Below the pieces are notes generated by a model. The model saw only the letters and a program-made list of their open reading frames with translations, had not been told where the DNA came from and searched no databases. A program made the position numbers and the translations under genes. From Thiobacillus sp. 63-78 (GTDB lineage: Bacteria; Pseudomonadota; Gammaproteobacteria; Burkholderiales; Thiobacillaceae): a stretch of 64,000 nucleotides of DNA. The stretch spans positions 35,315 to 99,314 of the forward strand of contig MKWM01000020.1 of NCBI GenBank assembly GCA_001899765.1. Direction: 5' to 3'. Below, in pieces: positions 39,109-47,726 of the stretch (within the stretch, counting starts at the first letter, position 1; each line of letters opens with the position of its first letter).

Positions 39109-40176
39109 TCAGGCCCGGCCGCCCGGCGTGTGCGACGCGTCGAGGAACTTGTCGTAGAAAATGTGCGCCTCGCACACGCCGGCCTTGGTCAGACAGGCGA
39201 TCGCGGCGTCGACCATGCCCGGCGGCCCGCACAGATAGGCGTGGCTGTTGGGCAGATCGTGCGCATCGGGCGACAGGATGTCGGTGCAGTTGCCGCGCAG
39301 GCCGGACCAGTCGCTGCCATCGGGCTCGCGCGACAGCACCGGGATGAAATTGAAATGGCCGTTGCCGCGCGCCTTGATCGTGCGCATCTCGTCCAGGCAG
39401 TACAGATCGTCCTGTGTGCGCGCGCCGAACACGTAGGTGACCTTGCGCTGAAATCCCTGTTGCGAGACCTGTTCCAGCAGCGCCTTGATGGGTGCCATGC
39501 CGCTGCCGCCCGCGATGCAGATCATGGGGGCGGGCGATTCCCTGAGCCAGAACGAGCCGTAGGGGCCGGTCACGCTCACGCGCTGGCCGCGCCGGTCGGC
39601 GGCGTGCAGCCAGGTGGTCATTTCGCCCTCCGGCACGTGCCGGATGAAGAACCGCACCAGGCCCGGCTGTTCGGCGTCCGGCGCGGCCGCGAAGGAATAC
39701 GAGCGCGGCTTCTCGATCACCCCCGGCACCGTCAGCTCGGCGTACTGGCCGGCCAGATAGGGCGGCAGCGGCGCGTCGAGCTGGATGCAGACTTCGAGAA
39801 TGTCGTGGGTCAGCGCGCGCATGTCCGCGATCGCGCCGGCCACCGTTTTCGGCTGTGAAAGCTGCGTGGGCGGCTGGTCCATGACGACTTCGATCTCGAC
39901 GTCGCTGCGCAGGCTGGTCTGGCAGGCCAGGATGACGCCGCTGTCCATCTCCTCGCCCGACAGGACGTAGCTGAAATCGTTGAGCGCCTTGATCTTGCCG
40001 CTTTTCAGGCGGCAGCGGCACTGTCCGCAACTGCCGACACGGCAGTTGTGCGGCCAGGGCAGGCCGTTGTCGAGCGCCGCCTTGAGCAGGTTGTCGCCGG
40101 GACGGACCTCGAAACTGGCGTCGCAGGGTGCAATGTTGGCTTTGAACGGGCCTTTGCGGGCGAAGAAACCGAACAT
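39109..40176 (-). CDS. XylA-like monooxygenase electron transfer component (2Fe-2S, FAD, NAD)
   Basis: A 355-residue reductase passing electrons from NADH to an oxygenase. The plant-type 2Fe-2S domain (CRVGSCGQCRCRL plus ACQTSL) comes first, then FAD (PRSYSFAAAP) and NAD (CIAGGSGMAPIKALLEQ, YLCGPPGMVDAA) domains. Domain order is that of XylA of xylene monooxygenase. Its neighbour is the membrane hydroxylase at 40682, so it is very likely that enzyme's partner. Upstream gene is a truncated haemoglobin. Confidence 0.9.
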   Translation of the reverse strand: MFGFFARKGPFKANIAPCDASFEVRPGDNLLKAALDNGLPWPHNCRVGSCGQCRCRLKSGKIKALNDFSYVLSGEEMDSGVILACQTSLRSDVEIEVVMDQPPTQLSQPKTVAGAIADMRALTHDILEVCIQLDAPLPPYLAGQYAELTVPGVIEKPRSYSFAAAPDAEQPGLVRFFIRHVPEGEMTTWLHAADRRGQRVSVTGPYGSFWLRESPAPMICIAGGSGMAPIKALLEQVSQQGFQRKVTYVFGARTQDDLYCLDEMRTIKARGNGHFNFIPVLSREPDGSDWSGLRGNCTDILSPDAHDLPNSHAYLCGPPGMVDAAIACLTKAGVCEAHIFYDKFLDASHTPGGRA

Positions 40177-40243
40177 GGCGGCACTCCTTTCTTTGCTTGT
40201 TCGTCACACCCGGGACGCCGCGCGGCATCCCGGGCGCCGGGTC

Positions 40244-40615
40244 TTACAGGTGGACGATCTGGTTCTTCAGCGAATAGAGAATGCAGAGGATTTCGTCCTT
40301 CTCCTTCTGCCCGACGCTGTGCTTGTCCAGCGCGGACAGCACGTCGTCGCAGACCGCGACGAATTCGGCCTCGTTGATGTTCATGCCGGTGTGGGCCGTG
40401 ATCATGTCGCGGCCGGTGTAGGTTTCCGGACCGCCGAAGCCGGCGCAGCACATCTCGGTCACCAGACGGATCACGGTCGCCGGATCGCTGTTGACGTAGC
40501 GGTTCCTGACGATCGGATTGCTCTTGTGATTGTTGAAGATATCGGTTGCGATGGCCTCGATGCCGGGGCGCTTGCCGAGGCGGTCGTACAGGGTGGGGGT
40601 TGCGGTTTCACTCAT
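40244..40615 (-). CDS. Group 1 truncated haemoglobin
   Basis: A 123-residue 2-on-2 globin (LYDRLGKRPGIEAIATDIFNN) with the proximal His in DMITAHTGMNINEAEF. Such globins bind oxygen or NO. Placed between the hydroxylase and its reductase, it may supply oxygen or protect the diiron site, which is inference. Confidence 0.9.
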   Translation of the reverse strand: MSETATPTLYDRLGKRPGIEAIATDIFNNHKSNPIVRNRYVNSDPATVIRLVTEMCCAGFGGPETYTGRDMITAHTGMNINEAEFVAVCDDVLSALDKHSVGQKEKDEILCILYSLKNQIVHL

Positions 40616-40681
40616 TGTCGTCTCCTTGCCGGCATGTCTGCCGTGATGGGGCCGGCCCGCGAGCGGGCCGGCAGGCTTGCG

Positions 40682-41962
40682 TCAGAACGCGTAGTTCACT
40701 TCCAGCTTGCGGCCGCTAACCGTTTCCGGATCGACCGTGTAACCGACCTTGCGGTTGATTTCGGCGGCAATCTTGCGCTCCTCCGGGTTGGCGAAGTCGC
40801 GGTCCCAGATGGCCAGCTTCTTCTTGTAGACGGCGTGCCACAGGGGCGGTACCAGCGCCAGGACGAACTCGCTGTAATAGCCCATCATCGCGTTGGGGCT
40901 GCCGTCGGGCGAAGACGGCTGGCCGACGCTCGACAGCTCCCAGAAGTGGGTCTCGCCGCGGTCGTGGTGGTCGGCCTGGCGGCCGATCTCGATGAAGGCC
41001 CAGCTGGTGAAGACGTTGTCGTTGTCCCACGAGTGGCGGTACTCGATCGGCTGGTCCTTCACGCGGATGAGGCCGTAGTGCTCCATGTAGTTGAGTGCTT
41101 CGAGCTCGAACGACGAAATCACCCAGATCACCAGCATGCAGCCGAGCGAGAACAGCGCGCCTTCGGCGCCGGAAGCCAGATAACCAACGCCACCGAACAG
41201 GGCCACGGTAGGCAGGCTTATCAGGTAGCCGCGGATCCAGCGGTTGGACAGCGAGAAGAAGGATTTGCCCATGCGCTTCAGGCGGCGCTGCTCGGTACGG
41301 AAGCCGAAGTAGGACTGGCCGATCGTGGAGATGACCCAGTGCTTGTACAGGCCGCGCCCGCGCGGTGCGGTGGCCGGATCGCTGTCGTCCATCATCTTGT
41401 TGCCTTCGGGGCCGAGCCAGGCGCGGCCGAGTTCGAGGTGATGGTTGTAGACGTGCGCGTAGCAGAAGGCCGCAACGCCCGACAGCCCCATCATCATCCG
41501 CGAGATCAGGAAGCCGATGCCCTTGGTGTGCGACAGCTCGTGACCGAAGATGATGCCCAGACCCTGATGCATGGCCGCGCCGACGACGACCGCATAAAGC
41601 TCCCAGCCGGTGATGCCGTTCTGGTAGGCGAAACCGTTCCACATCATCGTCTCGATGGGCACGCCCGCGAGGTATTGGTAGATGCGCCAGACCACGGCGA
41701 CCTGCAGCGCGGCGAAGCTCAGGAGCTGGACGTACATCATCAGGTTGAGCATGCCCGCCGAACCGACCGGCTGGCCCTGCTTGTTGACCGCCGCACCCCG
41801 GGTATGAACGCCCTTGGTCAGGGTATCCATCAGGATGTTGAAGCCGAAGATGCCCATCCCGACCCAGACCCAGGGACCGCCGGCAAGGATGCCCGCGATG
41901 GTGGCCAGAATGCCGATCGGCGTATAGAGATAGACAAGATGTCCAAAAATCAGCTTGCGCAT
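40682..41962 (-). CDS. AlkB/XylM-type membrane-bound diiron monooxygenase
   Basis: A 426-residue integral membrane hydroxylase of the fatty acid desaturase superfamily. Several membrane segments precede the His boxes HELSH (141-145), HVYNHH (170-175), the AlkB-type NYMEHYGL (His 295) and a third box RQADHH (328-333). In the family the third box is usually HxxHH; here the first His is Gln. The length and a XylA-like partner point to alkane or methyl-group hydroxylation; the substrate is unknown. ATG 41962 has AGGAGCAAG upstream. The open frame beyond it is not coding. Confidence 0.85.
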   Translation of the reverse strand: MRKLIFGHLVYLYTPIGILATIAGILAGGPWVWVGMGIFGFNILMDTLTKGVHTRGAAVNKQGQPVGSAGMLNLMMYVQLLSFAALQVAVVWRIYQYLAGVPIETMMWNGFAYQNGITGWELYAVVVGAAMHQGLGIIFGHELSHTKGIGFLISRMMMGLSGVAAFCYAHVYNHHLELGRAWLGPEGNKMMDDSDPATAPRGRGLYKHWVISTIGQSYFGFRTEQRRLKRMGKSFFSLSNRWIRGYLISLPTVALFGGVGYLASGAEGALFSLGCMLVIWVISSFELEALNYMEHYGLIRVKDQPIEYRHSWDNDNVFTSWAFIEIGRQADHHDRGETHFWELSSVGQPSSPDGSPNAMMGYYSEFVLALVPPLWHAVYKKKLAIWDRDFANPEERKIAAEINRKVGYTVDPETVSGRKLEVNYAF

Positions 41963-42049
41963 GGTCTTGCTCCTTTCGTTTTCGATAGTGTTCGGGATCG
42001 AGACGGCCCGCGCTGTTCCGATGGCATGGCGCAGTCCGTCCGTGGCGTA

Positions 42050-42099
42050 TTTATAGGGTGAAACGGCAGGCGCGAAAATCCGCAGTACTACGCGCGGAT
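42050..42099 (-). promoter_or_regulatory. Promoter and inverted repeat upstream of the monooxygenase
   Basis: A -10-like TATAAA (plus 42050-42055) without a good -35 lies 88 nt from the start. Just upstream, ATCCGC (42078-42083) and GCGGAT (42094-42099) form an inverted repeat spaced 10 nt. This looks like an activator-dependent promoter, perhaps bound by the adjacent FixJ-like regulator. Confidence 0.45.
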
Positions 42100-42191
42100 A
42101 CGTGGTTTTACGGGGGTTTGGGGAACCCGCCCGGCTGCGGGGCGGCGGGGTTCGCGGCGCTGGGCGCGGCCGCCGGAGACGTCGCGGCCTC

Positions 42192-42818
42192 TCAGCCTTT
42201 CGGTGTGGCCTGCACGACCATCTCGATGAGCTGTCCCAGCGAGCGCGCGCCCATTTTTTCCATGATGCGGGCGCGATAGCCTTCCACGGTACGTACCGAC
42301 AAATCCAGCTCGTAGGCGATGACCTTGTTGGGCTTGCCGTGGCGCAGCAGATCCAGCACTTTCTGTTCGCGCGGGGTGAGCGCGGACAGGTTGCGGACGG
42401 TGTGGTGGCTCTGGTCCTGCTGCGCCCAGATCGCATGATATTTTTCCAGCGCGGCATGGATGGCATCCAGCAGGGTCTGGTCGTTGAAAGGCTTCTGCAG
42501 GAACTCCAGTGCGCCGGCCTTCATGGCCCGCACCGCGACGGGCACGTCGCCGTGCCCGGTGATGATGATCACCGGCAGGTGGATGCCTTGTTTCTGCAGC
42601 CGGTCCTGCAGGTCCAGACCGCTGATGCCGGGCATGCGGATATCCAGCACCAGGCAGCCGCGCATGGCGGGATCGCAGGCCGACAGGAATTCCTGGGCCG
42701 TGGCGTAGGTGCGGGCGCTCAGGCCGACCTGCTCCACCAGCCAGCGGATGGCGTCGCGTACCGCGGGGTTGTCGTCCACCACGTGGACCATGGGTTTAAT
42801 CGCAGGAAGAGGTCGCAT
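42192..42818 (-). CDS. FixJ/StyR-type two-component response regulator
   Basis: A 208-residue regulator: receiver domain with the acidic pair VVDDN, phospho-acceptor Asp in VLDIRMPG, conserved Thr in ITGHGD and Lys in LQKPF; then a LuxR-type helix-turn-helix (LTPREQKVLDLLRHGKPNKVIAYEL). ATG 42818 has GAGGA upstream and overlaps the kinase gene by 23 nt; ATG 42791 is possible. It pairs with the kinase and likely controls the monooxygenase operon. Confidence 0.9.
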   Translation of the reverse strand: MRPLPAIKPMVHVVDDNPAVRDAIRWLVEQVGLSARTYATAQEFLSACDPAMRGCLVLDIRMPGISGLDLQDRLQKQGIHLPVIIITGHGDVPVAVRAMKAGALEFLQKPFNDQTLLDAIHAALEKYHAIWAQQDQSHHTVRNLSALTPREQKVLDLLRHGKPNKVIAYELDLSVRTVEGYRARIMEKMGARSLGQLIEMVVQATPKG

Positions 42819-45267
42819 GTGCTTGATCCTCATCGCCAGGCAGCGTGAAACAGAAGGTGGCGCCCTGGTCGGAATTGCCGTCGAGCCAGAGCCGGCCGTT
42901 GTGGGCCTCGATGATGCTCTGGCTGATGCCGAGGCCGACGCCCAGGCCGTCGGGCTTGGTGGTGAAGAAGGGCTCGAACAAACGGTCCGCCACTTCCTGC
43001 GGACAACCGCGCCCGCAGTCGTGAATCTCCATCCGCACCCCGCGTCTGCCCTGGCGGCGGGCCTTGATCAGGAGTTGCCGGCGCGGCTTCTCGACGCCGG
43101 CCATGGCATCCATGGCGTTGCGCGCCAGGTTGAGCAGCACCTGTTCGATCTGGATCGGATCGGCCAGCACCCTGGGCAGGTTGCGGGCCACCGCCAGTTC
43201 GACCCGCACACCGCTTTGCCGGGCATCGGCCTGGATGAATCCCGCCACCTCCTGTATCACCTCCTTCAGGCAGACACGGCGGCGGTTCATGTCGCCCTTG
43301 CGGGCAAAATGACGCAGGCGCCGGAAAATTCCGCCGGCCAGTTCGGCCTGACGCACCACCTGCTCCAGACCGTAGCGCGCCCGCTCCGCATTGCCGTCCG
43401 GATCCGTGAGGACACGCAGGGCGGTCTGGGCGTAGGTGGTGATGGCGCACAGGGGCTGATTCAATTCGTGGGCCAGGCCCGAGGCCATTTCGCCCAGAGT
43501 GCTCAGGCGCGCCACGTGCGCCAGCTCGGCACGGTGCAGGCGGTCCCGCTCCTCGGCACGCACCCGTTCGGTGATGTCGTGCCCGGTGGAAATGTAATGG
43601 GTGACGCGCCCCTGGTCGTCCTTGAGCGGGCTGATGGTCTTCATTTCGTGGTACAGGCTGCCGTCCTTTTTGCGGTTGACGAGGACGCCCCGGTATACGC
43701 CGCCCGTACCGATGACCTGCCACAACTCACGGTAGAACCTGTCGTCGTGCAGCCCCGAACGCAGGAAATAGGTTTTCTTCCCGATCGCCTCTTCCTTCCG
43801 GTAGCCGGTGAGGGTTTCGAACGCGGGGTTCACATATTCGATGAAGCGCTCGCGGTCGGTGATGATGACCGCGTCGACGGCCTGTTCCAGAGCCCCCGAC
43901 AGCTTGCGCATATGGGCATCGGCCCGTTCCCGGCGCAGCTCGCTGCCCACCCATTGGGACATGAGCTTGAGGATTTCGCGGTCGGCCGAGCTGAAGGGCC
44001 GGGGACGCGGGCTGGGACTGGCGAAACAGAGGGTGCCGTAGAGATCGTTCTCGACCTGGACGCGCACCCCGATGTAGGCCTCCAGCCCGCCCTGGGTATA
44101 GCTGGGATGATCGCGCCATTCGCTGGCCGCGGCATGTTCCAGGGCCACCGGTTCGCTGGAGTGCACGGTGCCGCCGCAATAGGTCTGCCCCAGTTCGCGG
44201 GTGCCGCCCACTGGAAACCGGCCCTTTCCGCCCACCGAGTCCAGCACCCTGATCATATCGCCGTTGACCTGGGAGAGGATGCCGATGGGCAGGCCGAACT
44301 GCTCGCATCCCAGCTTGAGCAGGTGATTGAGCTTTTCTTCCAGGGTCAGGGAGCGGTCCGAGCTGATCTCGTGAAAAGCGCGCAGCACGGTGGCGTGCAG
44401 GCGCAGATCTTCCTCGGCCCGGCAGCGTTCCCGCTCCGCCCGTATGCGGTCGGTGACGTCCTGCATGATGAGCATGATGCCGCGCTGGCCGGTGCGGTAG
44501 GTCAGGGGGGTGCAGCCTGTCTCCACGAAACGCGGCGTGCCGTCGGCGGAGCGGAACTCGAATACCTCGGGTGCGGGACGCGGGCCGTGCGACGTGCAGC
44601 GGCTCAGCAGGGCGTACAGCCGCTGCCGTTCGGCGATCGGGAATAGATCGCCGAGCAGCCGCCCCAGCGCGCCGCGTTCCGCAACGCGCAGCGTGTCCTG
44701 GGCCTGCCGGTTGAGTGTGAGGATGGCGCCGGCCGGATCCACGGTCACCACGCCGATGGGTGCGTGATCGAGCAGCTGGTCCAGGTAGTGGGAGGCATCG
44801 GGCTGCAGCAGGGGCAGCTTTTCCAGACGGATATGGGCGGAAGACAGGACGTTCTGATTGCGAACGCGCAGACGCCGCCGCTCGGCCGCCTGGCGCAGGG
44901 TCGCCGGCAGGCCGTCCGGTTCGTCGGTGGACCAGGGCGTCACCTCGTTGCCCAGGAACGGGCTGAACATGAGGGTGCGTTTGAGCTGATCGCAGTCGCC
45001 GGGGCGGCTGAGGATGAGAATGGGGATGTGCTTGTCGTGCACGTGGATGTGCTGGGCGATCCGCACCGGTTCTTCCAGGGCCATGCCCAGGACCACGGCG
45101 TCCACCGGCAGGCCGCCGCCTTCCATGTGGAGGAACAGACTGTTCTGGTCGTCCAGGGTCTTCACCGTCAGCATCGGACACAGCCGGCTTTGCAGCAGCC
45201 GCGCCAGCGCCGGATCCACCCCTACCAGGCTGACCAGTCCGGGAATCTCGGCGGGCGGCGCGGTCAT
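42796..45267 (-). CDS. Multi-sensor histidine kinase (REC-like, PAS, GAF, PAS)
   Basis: An 823-residue kinase. A degenerate receiver-like region (residues about 10-140) is followed by a PAS domain (DHAPIGVVTVDPAG), a GAF domain (about 290-460), a second PAS domain (AVIITDRERFIEYVNPAFETLTGY), the HisKA site with phospho-His in GLAHELNQPL, and the ATPase domain (NLARNAMDAM, DCGRGCP, GLGVGLGIS). No membrane segment, so it senses cytoplasmic signals, as TodS/StyS-type aromatic sensors do. It starts 12 nt after the acyl-CoA dehydrogenase-like gene. Confidence 0.9.
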   Translation of the reverse strand: MTAPPAEIPGLVSLVGVDPALARLLQSRLCPMLTVKTLDDQNSLFLHMEGGGLPVDAVVLGMALEEPVRIAQHIHVHDKHIPILILSRPGDCDQLKRTLMFSPFLGNEVTPWSTDEPDGLPATLRQAAERRRLRVRNQNVLSSAHIRLEKLPLLQPDASHYLDQLLDHAPIGVVTVDPAGAILTLNRQAQDTLRVAERGALGRLLGDLFPIAERQRLYALLSRCTSHGPRPAPEVFEFRSADGTPRFVETGCTPLTYRTGQRGIMLIMQDVTDRIRAERERCRAEEDLRLHATVLRAFHEISSDRSLTLEEKLNHLLKLGCEQFGLPIGILSQVNGDMIRVLDSVGGKGRFPVGGTRELGQTYCGGTVHSSEPVALEHAAASEWRDHPSYTQGGLEAYIGVRVQVENDLYGTLCFASPSPRPRPFSSADREILKLMSQWVGSELRRERADAHMRKLSGALEQAVDAVIITDRERFIEYVNPAFETLTGYRKEEAIGKKTYFLRSGLHDDRFYRELWQVIGTGGVYRGVLVNRKKDGSLYHEMKTISPLKDDQGRVTHYISTGHDITERVRAEERDRLHRAELAHVARLSTLGEMASGLAHELNQPLCAITTYAQTALRVLTDPDGNAERARYGLEQVVRQAELAGGIFRRLRHFARKGDMNRRRVCLKEVIQEVAGFIQADARQSGVRVELAVARNLPRVLADPIQIEQVLLNLARNAMDAMAGVEKPRRQLLIKARRQGRRGVRMEIHDCGRGCPQEVADRLFEPFFTTKPDGLGVGLGISQSIIEAHNGRLWLDGNSDQGATFCFTLPGDEDQAHATSSCD

Positions 45268-45279
45268 GGTTCGTCGGAC

Positions 45280-46491
45280 TCAGTCCGAGAGCAGAGGCTG
45301 GCCCAGCAGGCCACGGCCGATCCACACGCGCAGGAGATCGGTGGTGGGGGACATGAGATGGGCGGCGCGGGCGTCCCGCAGCAGCCGGTGCAGACGCGAG
45401 CCGCTGCGGTATCCGATGCCGCCGCACAGGGTCATGGCTTCATTGACCATCGCCACGACGCAGTCGGCCACCTCCACCTTGGCCGCCATCACCGCCATCA
45501 GGGCGTCGGGTTCGCCGGCGTCGAAGCTGGCGGCGGCATGGTAGGTGAGTCTGCGGGTGCGTTCGAGCACGCCCCACAGGGTGCCGAGGCGATGCTGCAG
45601 CACCGAGGTCTGGGCCAGACTGGAACCGGTATGGGCGTGATAACGGCGCATGAGGTGCTTGCGCGCCTCTTCCAGGGCGGTGGTGGCCACGCCCAGGAAG
45701 GTGCCTGCCATGGCGATCAGGAAGTAGGGCATCACCACGTTGAAGATGTACCAGATCTGGTCGCCTTCCTTGCCCAGCAGGTTGCTGTGCGGCACCTCCA
45801 CCCCGTGCAGTTCCATGGAGCGCGAGGAATTGCCGCGCATCCCGAGGCCATCCCAGGGCTGCCCCCATTTCAGGCCGGCTGCGTCGGCGGGCACCACGAT
45901 GCAGGAGAACTGCCCCACCGGCGCGTCCGGGTCCGCCGCCACCACCGACACCACATAGGAATCCGCGTGACCGCCGTTGGTGACGAAGGTCTTGGTTCCG
46001 GTCAGGCTGTAGCGCTCGGCACCCAGGGATTCCAGGCTGGTCTGGGGCAGATAGAAATGAACGCCGGTGCCCGCCTCACTCAGGGACAGGGTGGTGATGT
46101 GGCGACCTTCACAAATGGGGGCCAGAAAGCGGGCCTGCTGGTCCGGGGTGGCATTGGCCGAGATCACCGATGCGCCCACGCTGTGCATGCCGAAACAGAT
46201 GGCGGTGGAGGCACACTCCTGGCCCAGCACCTCGCACATCCGGGCCAGGGCCAGCAGACCGTGGCCCTGGCCGCCATAGACCGCAGGCACCACCAGGCCG
46301 CCGAGTCCCGCCTGTTGCAGTGCACGAATGGCGGCCTCCGGCCAGCGTGCGTCGCGGTCCACCGCTTCGGTAGCGGGGGCCACCACCTCCCGGGCAATCT
46401 CCTGGGCCTTGTGCAGCAGGGCGTCGAGGTGTTGCCCGGCGCTCGTCGACGCCCTGTCGGCAACCCGGTCGCGTATCGATTTCACCTGCAT
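45280..46491 (-). CDS. Acyl-CoA dehydrogenase-fold flavoprotein, atypical
   Basis: A 403-residue protein with the complete ACAD fold: FAD/acyl contact motifs LSLSEAGTGV and KTFVTNGGHAD, and the helical C-domain with CGGIGYRSGSRLHRLLRDAR. The usual catalytic-Glu segment (IYEGTSE-like) reads MSPTTDLLRVW, without Glu. Flavin monooxygenases of this fold (DszC type) also lack it, so oxidation of an organosulfur or other non-CoA substrate is possible, but not proven. AGGAGG precedes ATG 46491. Confidence 0.8.
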   Translation of the reverse strand: MQVKSIRDRVADRASTSAGQHLDALLHKAQEIAREVVAPATEAVDRDARWPEAAIRALQQAGLGGLVVPAVYGGQGHGLLALARMCEVLGQECASTAICFGMHSVGASVISANATPDQQARFLAPICEGRHITTLSLSEAGTGVHFYLPQTSLESLGAERYSLTGTKTFVTNGGHADSYVVSVVAADPDAPVGQFSCIVVPADAAGLKWGQPWDGLGMRGNSSRSMELHGVEVPHSNLLGKEGDQIWYIFNVVMPYFLIAMAGTFLGVATTALEEARKHLMRRYHAHTGSSLAQTSVLQHRLGTLWGVLERTRRLTYHAAASFDAGEPDALMAVMAAKVEVADCVVAMVNEAMTLCGGIGYRSGSRLHRLLRDARAAHLMSPTTDLLRVWIGRGLLGQPLLSD

Positions 46492-46599
46492 GGGCAGTCC
46501 TCCTGCATGGGGCCGCGCCGGGCGGCGGGTTGGGGCTGGTCGATCCAATGCCTTCGCCCCGGCCTGTTTGAAAGGCCGGGGCGAAGGCGGTGCCCGCGA

Positions 46600-46902
46600 T
46601 CAATGATGATCGATGAGCGAGAAGCTCCGTACTTTTTGTATGGGCTCGATACGATTTGCATTGGTTCCCACCACGCAATGGCCGCCGGCGTCGCAGCCCC
46701 AGATATGATAAGCCTTGAAGTTGTGCAGGTCCTCGGGAAGCTGATCGCGATGCGGCATTTCCCGGGCGATGAGTTTGTCCTGGCTGCCTTCCTTGTACAT
46801 CTGCTGGCGGATGCTGGCCAGTGCGGACATCAGTTCGGTAGCTTGCTTGCCGTCCCAGGAACCCACGACGCGGCCGGTATTGGTCTTGATTTCGTCGCTC
46901 AT
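46600..46902 (-). CDS. Orphan small protein with CX5C motif
   Basis: A 100-residue protein I do not recognise. It is charged and soluble, with a C-terminal half reading AYHIWGCDAGGHCVVGTNANRIEPIQ, whose two Cys (CX5C) could bind a metal or form a disulfide. It has a strong ribosome site (AGGAGGAAC) and lies 11 nt after the Nif11-like gene, so the two are probably co-translated partners. Confidence 0.7.
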   Translation of the reverse strand: MSDEIKTNTGRVVGSWDGKQATELMSALASIRQQMYKEGSQDKLIAREMPHRDQLPEDLHNFKAYHIWGCDAGGHCVVGTNANRIEPIQKVRSFSLIDHH

Positions 46903-46913
46903 GTCGTTCCTCC

Positions 46914-47192
46914 TTAAAAACGGTCCGCGATCATGCGCAGCACCGTCTTGGGGATGACCCAGTTGCTGCCCTGCTTCTGTTCCTGAACGGCAATGAGCAG
47001 ATCGTCCCGCGAGAAGTGGATGCCCCGGTCCGCGGCGAGGCCGCGATAGAGCTGGATGAAGCTTTCCTTGTCCGGCGTCTGGTCGAGCCTGGTCAACAGG
47101 CTCTGGTCGTTCATCACGGCCTCGCCAAACTGCTTGATGGATTTTTCGAACGGACGGGCCTGCTGGTCGCGTTCCATAGCGGTTTTGAGCAT
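46914..47192 (-). CDS. Nif11-like small protein
   Basis: A 92-residue protein whose middle (FGEAVMNDQSLLTRLDQTPDKESFIQLYRGLAADRGIHFSRDDLL) follows the Nif11 pattern seen in nitrogenase-associated proteins and in RiPP leader peptides. There is no Gly-Gly cleavage site or Cys/Ser-rich core, and no RiPP enzymes are nearby, so a leader-peptide role is unlikely. The ribosome site is AGGAGATCG. Function unknown. Confidence 0.72.
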   Translation of the reverse strand: MLKTAMERDQQARPFEKSIKQFGEAVMNDQSLLTRLDQTPDKESFIQLYRGLAADRGIHFSRDDLLIAVQEQKQGSNWVIPKTVLRMIADRF

Positions 47193-47402
47193 ATCGATCT
47201 CCTGTGTACCCCCAAATTTACAGTACTGCCGAGCCCATTTGGTCCTGCGGGTCCGGCCTCCGTCCGCGCGGGCGAACCCGATGCGGCAATCCCGTGTTGC
47301 GGGGATGTGGGGGAAACTCTACCGACCTCACGCTTTCAAGATAATCCGAATGTCTACGCCCGGCCATGAGTATTTGTACGCATGGCCGGCGCGCCTTCCG
47401 GG

Positions 47403-47585
47403 TCAGCTGGCCTCGATGCGCAGCGCCTTGGCCGGGCAGGCGGCCACCACCTGCTGCACCTGCTGCTCGCTGGCGTTTTGCGGCTGGATCAGGAACTGGC
47501 CGTTTTCCACCTTGAATACTTCAGGCAGGGTTTTCACGCAATTGCCGCTGTGGCAGCAGGCCTGGTCGTCCCAAATAACTTTCAT
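47403..47585 (-). CDS. Small divergent 4Fe-4S ferredoxin (YjdI/Fer4_19 type)
   Basis: A 60-residue ferredoxin-like protein. Cys 10, 11 and 16 in CCHSGNC and the later CPAKAL provide cluster ligands, matching the Fer4_19 pattern (C-x-HSGNC ... CP-x-AL). It has GGAGGAAAA before ATG 47585. A likely electron carrier for one of the oxygenases here. Confidence 0.82.
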   Translation of the reverse strand: MKVIWDDQACCHSGNCVKTLPEVFKVENGQFLIQPQNASEQQVQQVVAACPAKALRIEAS

Positions 47586-47726
47586 GGTGTTTTCCTCCTT
47601 CTCTGGTGAATGGAATGGGTGCCCGCCCAACATCGGACACTCCAGTCATTCTTGGACCTGGGCGGAGGGATGCCTAGTGGGGAAAATACTTGGCCGGCCA
47701 CGGGATACTGCGGGCCGGCGCGGCGC

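Noticed and set aside
46914..47192. Nif11-like gene as a RiPP precursor
   Set aside because: No Gly-Gly site, no core rich in Cys/Ser/Thr, and no modification or export enzyme nearby.
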